Shown: positions 1 to 5,359 of the stretch, one piece after another
Numbering within the stretch: the stretch's first letter is position 1
How the letters are laid out: every line of letters begins with the position of its first letter
Assembly: GCA_023419515.1 (NCBI GenBank)
Contig: JAEZXW010000097.1
Location: 1 to 6,266 of the forward strand
Direction: 5' to 3'
Length of the DNA: 6,266 nt
Origin: Actinomycetes bacterium
GTDB lineage: Bacteria; Actinomycetota; Coriobacteriia; Coriobacteriales; JAEZXW01
The notes under the pieces: model-generated
Told to the model about the DNA's origin: nothing
What the model saw: the letters and a program-made list of their open reading frames with translations, nothing else
Database searches by the model: none
Made by a program: the position numbers and the translations under genes

Positions 1-377
1 CTCTTGCAGCCTCACCACTGCGCGCCCGTTATGAGCAGGTAATAGATCGCGAGAGTGCCTATGAGCTTTTGCAGGCAAAGGCGATGCAGGCAGCCGATGG
101 CGCTTCGACGGCTGCAGCTGCGCCGGATACTCCAAGCACGGGCACCCCAAGGAGTTCGTCTGCAACGTCTACCGAGTCTCCTGAGTCGCCAGTTGTTGAG
201 GCAATCGAGGAGCTCGTGGGAGACCTCATCTTTGGAACAAAGACGAGCACCGGTCGTCGCAAAAAGAGCGTGGCGCAAAAGATTGGAGATGCAGCTCTCA
301 ACACGATGACGTCAAAGGTGGGGCGTAGTATCGGCAATCAGATTTTGCGTGGCATCTTTGGAAGCCTCAAAAAATAG
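1..377 (+). CDS. HerA-like ATPase, DUF853 (YjgR) family, C-terminal end only (partial)
   Basis: This is the last 124 codons of a gene that begins left of the window. The frame is open from base 3 to the TAG at 375-377, so the TTG at 69 is not a start. The visible part opens with a segment containing RYEQVIDRESAYELLQ, which matches the end of the globular part of DUF853/YjgR proteins (DRESAYE is typical). A low-complexity Ala/Ser/Thr/Pro linker of about 45 residues follows. The protein ends in a basic amphipathic tail with GRRKKSVAQK and then GRSIGNQILRGIFGSLKK, also typical of the family. DUF853 proteins are predicted hexameric P-loop ATPases of the HerA/FtsK group with a poorly known role. 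The Walker motifs lie outside the window, so activity cannot be judged. The family call rests on the two conserved tail blocks recalled from YjgR. It shows no functional link to the genes that follow. Confidence 0.8.
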   Translation, partial: LAASPLRARYEQVIDRESAYELLQAKAMQAADGASTAAAAPDTPSTGTPRSSSATSTESPESPVVEAIEELVGDLIFGTKTSTGRRKKSVAQKIGDAALNTMTSKVGRSIGNQILRGIFGSLKK

Positions 378-400
378 CCTCAAGATGAAGTCTGCAAAAA

Positions 401-418
401 GCTGCCCCAAGCCGCAGC
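401..418. terminator. Weak stem-loop after the DUF853 gene
   Basis: GCTGC (401-405) pairs with GCAGC (414-418) across an 8-base loop, 24 bases after the stop of the DUF853 gene. On the + strand no T-run follows, so it is a poor intrinsic terminator for that gene. On the - strand the stem is followed by TTTTT (complement of 396-400), so it would work better for leftward transcripts, but no leftward gene ends here. Confidence 0.2.
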
Positions 419-570
419 CTCAAAAGTACGCCAAAAAAGTGGTTGCGCCCGCCTTGTGGTGAGGCGTATTGTACAAGTTCCGCGATTTAATAAGACGAGC
501 AAATCACGCCCAAGATATGATGGTTCCTTGAGATCATGAGGGGTCTTGTGCGCCCTGGCAAATCTTTTGC

Positions 571-587
571 GGCGCAGCTTGTGCGCC
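571..587. promoter_or_regulatory. Perfect inverted repeat GGCGCA-N5-TGCGCC upstream of the MATE gene
   Basis: GGCGCA (571-576) and TGCGCC (582-587) are exact reverse complements separated by GCTTG. The right arm is also part of a direct repeat CTTGTGCGCC found at 545-554 and 578-587, 33 bp apart. The element ends 79 bp before the MATE start. It could be a repressor operator for the pump gene or a leader hairpin. No regulator gene is adjacent, so the role is inferred from position and symmetry only. Confidence 0.3.
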
Positions 588-666
588 TGAGATGAGCTAC
601 TCAGTATTGCGCACGATGATAGTGGGTTCGCCATCTGTTGAGACGAAAGGTATGAAGGTTACTTCC

Positions 667-2199
667 ATGAGCAGTAAGGTGTTGAGTAAGGATGTTCGCC
701 CGCAGGTTACCGATGAGAGCGGCGAGATCATCCCTCAGCCAAACCGATTGGGAGTCTCACCTGTCGGAAAGCTCTTAACCGAGTACGCCTTTCCCTCAAT
801 TCTTGCAACCTGCGTTGGTTCGCTTTACAACGTTATTGACACCATCTTTATCGGTCACTACGTGGGTGACCTCGGTATTGCGGCGACTACCGTCATCTTG
901 CCTGGCATGTTGTTACTCGGTGCGTTTTCGATGTGGCTGGGCGCTGGTGGTAATGCAGCTGCTGCTATTAAGCTCGGAGAAGGCAGGTCCATCGAGGCAA
1001 ATCGCTATTTGTCCAACACATTCTCGCTTTTGATGCTCATCGCGCTTGTGGTGACGGTGATCGGCATGATCTTCATCAAGCCGATTCTTTATTTTTGCGG
1101 AGCAACTCCTGAGAACTATGATTATTCCTACCAGTTTATGATGGTGCTCTTGGCAGGCTTTGTTTTGCAGGCACCTGGTCTTGGTCTGAATAACTTTATC
1201 CGCACTGACGGCAAGCCGCTGATTGCGCTGTTCACCATGTTGACGGGCTGTGTAGTTAACATCCTGCTTAACGTTGTCTTTGTTGCCTGGATGGGCTGGG
1301 GCGTCTTTGGATCAGCGCTTGCAACGGTCATCGGTCAGGCTGCAACCTCGTTCTTTGTTGTTGGTTACTTTTGCTCTCGTCATGCCTCGATGCGTTTGAG
1401 GCGCTCGCTGCTGCGCTTGTCTCGTCCGCTCGTGCTATCTATTTGCGGCCTCGGTGGTGCAACATTCGCGTTGCAGGCGGCAAGTGCTGCGATCTCACTT
1501 TTCTTAAATGCCCAGATTGCTATCTTTGGTGCGGTTGATCCGCTCGGCGTTGATGGTGGCTTGGCAACGCTTGGTACGGTCAACAAGATTGTTATGTTGT
1601 TCATCATGCCGATCATCGGCATGTCGATCGCCATGCAGCCGCTCGTTGGTTTTAATTACGGTGCACATAACTACCATCGTGTGCGGCATGCCTGCTTTGT
1701 GACCTTAGGCTTTTCGATTGCTTTGACCTCAGTCTTTTGGCTCTATTGCCACATCAATCCAGAACCTGTGGTGAGGCTATTTGGTCTGCCTGATCAATAC
1801 ATCGAGTTTTCGGTTAAGGCACTCAAGACATTCACGATTTTCATGCCTATTATTCCAATTCAGGTGATCGGCGCAAACTACTTCCAGTCAACGGGTCAGC
1901 CCCTCAAGGCGGCGGTGCTTTCGTTGACCCGCCAAATCATCTTGCTATTGCCACTGCTTTATATCTTGCCGCGTGTGTTGCCAAATCTTTTGGGAATCTC
2001 GCCGCTCAGTAGTATTGTGTTCGTCACGCCGATGGCCGATTCGATTTCTGCCACGGTAGTACTCTTCTTCCTTGTTCGAGAGCTCAAGCGCCTCAAGGTC
2101 TATGCTCATAACGAGGGAATGAAGAGTGAGCAAGAAGAGGTCGCCCGCATGTATGCGCTTGCTCTTGAGCGTAGCAAAAAGCAGCGGGCGATCGCGTAG
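667..2199 (+). CDS. MATE-family multidrug efflux transporter (MepA-like)
   Basis: This 510-residue integral membrane protein should export cationic drugs or metabolites, driven by Na+ or H+. After a polar N-terminus of about 33 residues, twelve hydrophobic segments are expected in two similar halves. Family motifs seen include NVIDTIFIGHYVG (55-67), RTDGKP (179-184), AMQPLVGFNYGA (322-333) and NYFQSTGQP (404-412); the GFNYGA type is typical of the MepA subgroup. The C-terminal tail from about residue 470 is charged and cytoplasmic. At 510 residues it is longer than the usual 440-460 because of both tails. I place the start at ATG 667 because GAAGG (654-658) lies 8 bases upstream. ATG 592 has no ribosome binding site, and ATG 652 has AAAGG only one base away. 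The substrate cannot be read from sequence. No local regulator is present, and the gene stands alone before a convergent neighbour. Confidence 0.9.
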   Translation: MSSKVLSKDVRPQVTDESGEIIPQPNRLGVSPVGKLLTEYAFPSILATCVGSLYNVIDTIFIGHYVGDLGIAATTVILPGMLLLGAFSMWLGAGGNAAAAIKLGEGRSIEANRYLSNTFSLLMLIALVVTVIGMIFIKPILYFCGATPENYDYSYQFMMVLLAGFVLQAPGLGLNNFIRTDGKPLIALFTMLTGCVVNILLNVVFVAWMGWGVFGSALATVIGQAATSFFVVGYFCSRHASMRLRRSLLRLSRPLVLSICGLGGATFALQAASAAISLFLNAQIAIFGAVDPLGVDGGLATLGTVNKIVMLFIMPIIGMSIAMQPLVGFNYGAHNYHRVRHACFVTLGFSIALTSVFWLYCHINPEPVVRLFGLPDQYIEFSVKALKTFTIFMPIIPIQVIGANYFQSTGQPLKAAVLSLTRQIILLLPLLYILPRVLPNLLGISPLSSIVFVTPMADSISATVVLFFLVRELKRLKVYAHNEGMKSEQEEVARMYALALERSKKQRAIA

Positions 2200-2204
2200 G
2201 CGTA

Positions 2205-2230
2205 GCGTTTATCGCATGGGGATAAACCGC
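2205..2230. terminator. Stem-loop between convergent genes, possible bidirectional terminator
   Basis: GTTTATC (2207-2213) pairs with GATAAAC (2221-2227) around a 7-base loop. Two further G-C pairs form at the base if the C at 2228 bulges out. The hairpin starts 6 bases after the MATE stop and ends 10 bases before the stop of the leftward gene, the expected place for a shared terminator. Neither strand has a T-run after it, so it may only stall polymerase or protect 3' ends. Confidence 0.4.
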
Positions 2231-2239
2231 GGGATGGTG

Positions 2240-2986
2240 CTAGTGCTCCTCGCGTCGATAGATCATAAGATCAGTGGCGCCCAATGCCTTTACGCCACAT
2301 GAGCTGCCATGCAAAAATCCATTCAACCAGTAATAGCGCATGAGCTGGAATGGCTTGAGTTTAAGCTGGCCTTTGGCTGACTCTTTGAGTGCAGCCAACT
2401 CTTCTTCACCTGCTGCCTCAAGATGTACAATCTGCTCGTCATTGTGATCATGGTGATGTTCATGCTTGCCTTCGCAGGTGTTATCAAGAGAATCATCGGG
2501 GTTAATCTCGAGCGGGTTGTTCCAGAATGGCTCGTGAACATCAAGGCGTTGAATGAGATAGACCGAGCCATCCTCGTCCATCTGTGCTGCGAGTGCCCCG
2601 TCACAAGGCATGCCATCGAGCAACAGATCGTTGATGGCCAAAAAGACCTCGCGCGCCGTGGCAAAGTTTTCGCTTGCGCCTGCTGCTAGTTGAGCCTGTC
2701 GGGTCTCATATCCCGCTTGATAAAAAAGGTCGGCTGCATCGGGTGTTTGTTGAGCGGCAAAGGCAAGACGTGCCTCAACGCGATCAACGCACGCCTGCAG
2801 CCAGCCGTGAATATTTGCCTGATCAATGAGGGCGTCGAGTGGTTGTGAGCCATCAATGGGCGCAAGATGCTGATCGAGCGTTTGCAAGATATGGGGCTGA
2901 TCTCGCAAAATACGGTTGCCGAGCGCTTGGGTTGCGAGGATACGCTCAAACATTTTGTAGTGAATTGGCCCAAGATGAGATGACAT
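2240..2986 (-). CDS. Uncharacterised protein with His-rich loop
   Basis: I do not recognise a characterised family for this 248-residue soluble protein. It has no signal peptide or membrane segment. The N-terminus (SHLGPIHYKMFERI, 3-16) and the C-terminal block (RYYWLNGFLHGSSCGVKALG, 217-236) look like conserved ends; the middle is helical and acidic. A striking HEHHHDH cluster at 175-181 lies in a charged linker. It resembles the metal-sequestering loops of some Ni or Zn handling proteins but could equally be a non-conserved insertion. ATG 2986 is chosen because AGGA (complement of 2993-2996) sits 6 bases upstream. An upstream in-frame GTG at 3109 would add 41 residues with no ribosome binding site and no resemblance to a domain. 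The gene follows aguR in the same direction after 124 bp, so co-transcription is possible but not shown. A role in amine metabolism would be a guess. Confidence 0.7.
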   Translation of the reverse strand: MSSHLGPIHYKMFERILATQALGNRILRDQPHILQTLDQHLAPIDGSQPLDALIDQANIHGWLQACVDRVEARLAFAAQQTPDAADLFYQAGYETRQAQLAAGASENFATAREVFLAINDLLLDGMPCDGALAAQMDEDGSVYLIQRLDVHEPFWNNPLEINPDDSLDNTCEGKHEHHHDHNDEQIVHLEAAGEEELAALKESAKGQLKLKPFQLMRYYWLNGFLHGSSCGVKALGATDLMIYRREEH

Positions 2987-3017
2987 GCTTATTCCTGTTC
3001 GTTGAGTTTTTTTGGCC

Positions 3018-3023
3018 ACTATA
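3018..3023 (-). promoter_or_regulatory. Possible -10 element for the His-rich protein gene
   Basis: On the - strand TATAGT (complement of 3018-3023) matches the sigma-70 -10 consensus at 5 of 6 bases and lies about 30 bases before ATG 2986. No good -35 hexamer is found 16-18 bases upstream. If real, the gene can be transcribed apart from aguR. Confidence 0.25.
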
Positions 3024-3061
3024 ACCCACACAACAATTGGAGCTTGCTTACATTTGCAACA

Positions 3062-3075
3062 AGTCGATAGCGACT
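3062..3075. repeat. Inverted repeat AGTCG-ATAG-CGACT between aguR and the next gene
   Basis: Perfect 5-bp arms AGTCG (3062-3066) and CGACT (3071-3075) flank a 4-base spacer. The repeat lies 35 bases past the aguR stop in the leftward direction. It could be a weak mRNA hairpin ending or separating the two transcripts, or a protein site. No T-run follows on the - strand, so it is not a classical terminator. Confidence 0.3.
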
Positions 3076-3110
3076 CCAGATTGACTGGCTGCGTCGCATC
3101 GCTCGCCACA

Positions 3111-4079
3111 TCATTCCTGCCAAAAATGTTGGATGAATCCCTGTCGGTCGACCGTTTGCGTCTTATGCAGGATATGGTGCACGTGTGCCTTGACCGTACC
3201 TAAGGCAAGCTGTAGGTGAGAAGCAATGTTTTGGTTGTCATACCCGAGTAAAATGAGGTGGGCAACCTCTTGCTCACGCGCAGTAAAGTGATGGCGCTCA
3301 GCGTAGGCGGGTAGCAACGCTTCGATTTGCTGGTGCGTAAAACTTTGCTCAGCGCTGGGTGGCTCGTGAAAACGCAGGCGCAGAGTTTCTGCCGCGCTTC
3401 TCAAGACGTGACCGGCAAAAAAGAGCATTAAAAAGTTCTCAGAAAAATTGCGCTCGCTGATATAGAGCGGAAAGAGATTATCGATCGCTATCTGCCCGGG
3501 ATGCCAGAGCAAGATCATCATGATGTCTTCGATGCTGATGAGCAGCACAAAGATGCCTGCGATGAGATAGCTTAACTTGTAGCGACTCAAGAAAAGCTTT
3601 TGGGGAGAGGTTTTGAGTCGCATGTATTGCACGGCTAGGTAAATCAAGCACCAGCATAAGAACAGTTGTCGCAAGCTGTAGTAGAGCCACTGGCGAAAAG
3701 CAGAATCATCAAGACCCACAAGCACCGCGGTAGAACAGGCGACAAAAACAATACCGGGCGCCACGAGTAGCAGACGACGCTGTTCCTGACAGATGTCGCA
3801 GGTGATCAGCCAGATACATTGGCAGGCACCGAGTGCAAAAAGCGTCTTTAAGATCGGGTGATCGACGGAATAAAACGCTTCCATGGCAAATGCCATGTTT
3901 TGTCCGGAGTATTCGTATTGAAAGATGAGGGCGAGGTCTAAAAAATAAAAGAGGAAAAACGCCATCGACCAGAGCATGTTTTTTCGCCGCGAGACAAAAT
4001 ACGCCGCCAGGGCAAGGGCGCCGGCGGTGACGCAGGCAAGGAGCATACAGATGGTGTAGACAAAAAACAGTGTCTGCAC
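3111..4079 (-). CDS. aguR: Membrane-bound LuxR-type transcriptional regulator, probable AguR
   Basis: This 322-residue protein is a likely one-component sensor. Residues 1-230 carry about seven hydrophobic segments (near 3-29, 36-55, 75-96, 103-122, 131-151, 169-192 and 213-228), and a LuxR/GerE winged helix occupies about 262-320. The DNA-binding part shows FTAREQEVAHLILLGY (265-280) and the recognition region NIASHLQLALGTVKAH (284-299), both typical of the fold. In Lactococcus and Enterococcus, AguR has this architecture, is divergent from aguB, and activates the agmatine operon when agmatine is present. The same divergent placement beside ptcA here supports the name. Membrane LuxR proteins of similar shape are common for other signals, so the ligand is inferred from context. 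The start is GTG 4079, with GGGAGG 6 bases upstream. TATAGA (complement of 4106-4111) is a possible -10 for its own promoter. No phosphoacceptor domain is present. Confidence 0.8.
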   Translation of the reverse strand: MQTLFFVYTICMLLACVTAGALALAAYFVSRRKNMLWSMAFFLFYFLDLALIFQYEYSGQNMAFAMEAFYSVDHPILKTLFALGACQCIWLITCDICQEQRRLLLVAPGIVFVACSTAVLVGLDDSAFRQWLYYSLRQLFLCWCLIYLAVQYMRLKTSPQKLFLSRYKLSYLIAGIFVLLISIEDIMMILLWHPGQIAIDNLFPLYISERNFSENFLMLFFAGHVLRSAAETLRLRFHEPPSAEQSFTHQQIEALLPAYAERHHFTAREQEVAHLILLGYDNQNIASHLQLALGTVKAHVHHILHKTQTVDRQGFIQHFWQE

Positions 4080-4105
4080 GACACACCTCCCAAATCCCTC
4101 TCTAT

Positions 4106-4111
4106 TCTATA
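4106..4111 (-). promoter_or_regulatory. Possible -10 element for aguR
   Basis: On the - strand the bases read TGTATAGAAT (complement of 4104-4113), offering TATAGA or TAGAAT as a -10 hexamer about 27-30 bases before GTG 4079. No convincing -35 box is seen at normal spacing. The call rests on position and AT content. Confidence 0.25.
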
Positions 4112-4171
4112 CATGCTCAAAACGGGCAGGTTGTGGAGGTTTATTTTGGGTAGAGAAGCAAAATTTTCACG

Positions 4172-4193
4172 ACTAATCTCGTTTGAGACTAGT
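4172..4193. promoter_or_regulatory. Imperfect inverted repeat, candidate AguR operator
   Basis: ACTAATCTC (4172-4180) and GAGACTAGT (4185-4193) are reverse complements at 8 of 9 positions around a GTTT spacer. The 22-bp dyad lies about 90 bp from the aguR start and 138 bp from the ptcA start. That size and symmetry suit a dimeric LuxR-type regulator. Its link to AguR is inferred from position. Confidence 0.45.
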
Positions 4194-4201
4194 ACTTTGC
4201 G

Positions 4202-4212
4202 CGCACTGTGCG
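4202..4212. promoter_or_regulatory. Perfect 11-bp palindrome CGCACTGTGCG
   Basis: CGCAC and GTGCG flank a single T, 8 bp downstream of the imperfect dyad at 4172-4193. It could be a second regulator site or part of the ptcA leader. An odd-length 5-bp-arm palindrome can arise by chance. Confidence 0.25.
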
Positions 4213-4238
4213 AGAGTGAAGTCATCGAAGGTTGATGA

Positions 4239-4279
4239 TTAAGCATGCTGGCTGATCCGCGCGGAGCTTAAGCGTGCTG
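4239..4279 (+). repeat. Direct repeat TTAAGC(A/G)TGCTG in the ptcA leader
   Basis: TTAAGCATGCTG (4239-4250) and TTAAGCGTGCTG (4268-4279) match at 11 of 12 positions with a 29-bp period, and each is followed closely by GATC. The pair is flanked by inverted GTTGAT (4231-4236) and ATCAAC (4280-4285). Direct repeats just upstream of an activated operon can be activator sites, or parts of a leader fold. No clear sigma-70 promoter for ptcA is visible in this region, in line with an activator-dependent one. Confidence 0.35.
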
Positions 4280-4318
4280 ATCAACAAGGAGAGGCATTTG
4301 CGCTTCTCGCATCAAACC

Positions 4319-4325
4319 AAGGAGG
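4319..4325 (+). promoter_or_regulatory. Strong ribosome binding site of ptcA
   Basis: AAGGAGG is followed by six bases and then ATG 4332. This spacing decides the start in favour of ATG 4332 over the in-frame TTG at 4329, which is only three bases from the site. Confidence 0.8.
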
Positions 4326-4331
4326 TTTTTG

Positions 4332-5342
4332 ATGGGCGTTAAGGATTTCATCGATACCAATGACTTTACCAAGGAAGAGCTCCTCGACATGATCGAGCTT
4401 GCCTCGTCCATGAAGGCGATGATCAAAGCGGGACGCTATCCGCAGCTTTTGAAAAACAAAACGCTCGGCATGATTTTTCAACAGGTTTCAACGCGTACGC
4501 GTATTTCATTTGAGACGGCAATGACCGATCTCGGCGGCCATGCCCAGTTCTATGCGCCAGGCACCATTCAGCTTGGTGGACATGAGACCATCGAGGATTC
4601 TGCTCGCGTCATGGGTTCGCTCGTCGATATTTTGATGGCACGTGTTGATCGTCATAAGGATGTTGCCGACCTCGCTCGTTATTCGGCTGCCCCTGTCATC
4701 AACGGTATGTCCGACTACAACCATCCCACGCAAGAGCTCGGCGATCTGTTGACGATGATCGAAAACCTGCCAGCAGGTAAGCAAATCGAGGATTGCAAGC
4801 TTGTCTTTGTGGGTGACTGCACCCAGGTCTGCGTTTCAGAGATGTTCATCGCCTCAAAGATGGGCATGGAGTTTGTTCATTATGGACCAAAAGGTCATCA
4901 GATTTCTGAGGAGCTTCTGGCTGTTGGCCGCAAGAACTGCGAGATTTCTGGCGGTTCAGTGGCCGTGAGCGATGATCCTGCATGCCTTGAGGGTGCTGAC
5001 TTTATCTATACCGATGTCTGGTATGGCCTCTATGATGCTGAGCTTTCAAAAGAGGAGCGCATGGCCATCTTTTATCCGACCTATCAAGTGACGCCCGAGA
5101 TGATGCAGGCGGCAGGAGCTCAGTGCAAGTTCTTGCATTGTTTGCCCGCTTCGCGTGGCGAGGAGGTTGTCGACGAGGTTATGGATGGCCCGCAGAGCCT
5201 GTGTTGGGAAGAGGCCGAAAACCGCAAGCACTCGACTCGCGCACTGCTAGCATATTTCTGCCCGCAGACTACGGTTGATGAGCAGGCTGCGAGCGATGCG
5301 CAGGCACGTATGGAAGCTGTGCTCTCCAAGCTTGGCAAGTAA
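4332..5342 (+). CDS. ptcA: Putrescine carbamoyltransferase
   Basis: This cytoplasmic transcarbamylase of 336 residues converts carbamoylputrescine and phosphate to putrescine and carbamoyl phosphate, step two of the agmatine deiminase route (also called AguB or AgcB). The carbamoyl-phosphate site STRTR is at 53-57, with HPTQE at 131-135. The second domain has [13 protein letters not shown] (226-238) and [10 protein letters not shown] (269-278). The YGLY loop, in place of the SMG loop of ornithine carbamoyltransferases, is what separates putrescine enzymes from argF/arcB products. [13 protein letters not shown] (39-51) and [13 protein letters not shown] (81-93) also agree closely with the Enterococcus faecalis enzyme as I remember it. 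Length is normal, and a C-terminal helix (about 314-336) fits the one that wraps the trimer partner. It is the first gene of an operon, with aguD 17 bp downstream. Ornithine carbamoyltransferase is the alternative, made unlikely by the loop and the neighbours. Confidence 0.93.
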   Translation: MGVKDFIDTNDFTKEELLDMIELASSMKAMIKAGRYPQLLKNKTLGMIFQQVSTRTRISFETAMTDLGGHAQFYAPGTIQLGGHETIEDSARVMGSLVDILMARVDRHKDVADLARYSAAPVINGMSDYNHPTQELGDLLTMIENLPAGKQIEDCKLVFVGDCTQVCVSEMFIASKMGMEFVHYGPKGHQISEELLAVGRKNCEISGGSVAVSDDPACLEGADFIYTDVWYGLYDAELSKEERMAIFYPTYQVTPEMMQAAGAQCKFLHCLPASRGEEVVDEVMDGPQSLCWEEAENRKHSTRALLAYFCPQTTVDEQAASDAQARMEAVLSKLGK

Positions 5343-5346
5343 GCAT

Positions 5347-5353
5347 AAGGAGG
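5347..5353 (+). promoter_or_regulatory. Strong ribosome binding site of aguD
   Basis: AAGGAGG starts 4 bases after the ptcA stop and lies 6 bases before ATG 5360. It fixes the start of the transporter and shows tight operon coupling. Confidence 0.8.
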
Positions 5354-5359
5354 TCTGCT

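Larger units (their letters stand above)
378..666 (+). other. Non-coding gap upstream of the MATE gene
   Basis: I see no convincing gene here on either strand; the open frames are short and lack ribosome binding sites. The stretch holds three small stem-loop candidates (401-418, 450-466 and 571-587) and a 10-bp direct repeat (545-554 and 578-587). An AT-rich patch TTTAATAAG at 486-494 could be part of a -10 element, but no well-spaced -35 box accompanies it. The gap probably contains the end of the DUF853 transcript and the promoter and leader of the MATE gene. Confidence 0.5.

Noticed and set aside
380..634. Leftward 84-codon open frame in the gap before the MATE gene
   Set aside because: It has no ribosome binding site, an arbitrary composition and no recognisable motif, and it overlaps the likely regulatory region of the pump gene.
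592..666. Longer MATE start at ATG 592 (25 extra residues)
   Set aside because: There is no ribosome binding site before 592, and the added residues do not resemble transporter sequence. ATG 667 has GAAGG at 8-base spacing.
2423..2689. Rightward 88-codon open frame inside the His-rich protein gene
   Set aside because: It lies antisense within a better-supported gene with its own ribosome binding site, and it shows no motif.
3007..3013. Run of seven T on the + strand, possible rightward terminator
   Set aside because: No rightward gene ends nearby and no GC stem sits directly before it. On the - strand it is an A-run in the leader of the His-rich gene.
2987..3109. Extension of the His-rich protein to an upstream GTG at 3109
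   Set aside because: There is no ribosome binding site there, the added 41 residues are composition-odd, and AGGA precedes ATG 2986 at good spacing.
4332..5342. Ornithine carbamoyltransferase (argF/arcB)
   Set aside because: The SMG ornithine loop is replaced by the YGLY putrescine loop, and the flanking aguR and aguD-like genes fit the agmatine route.
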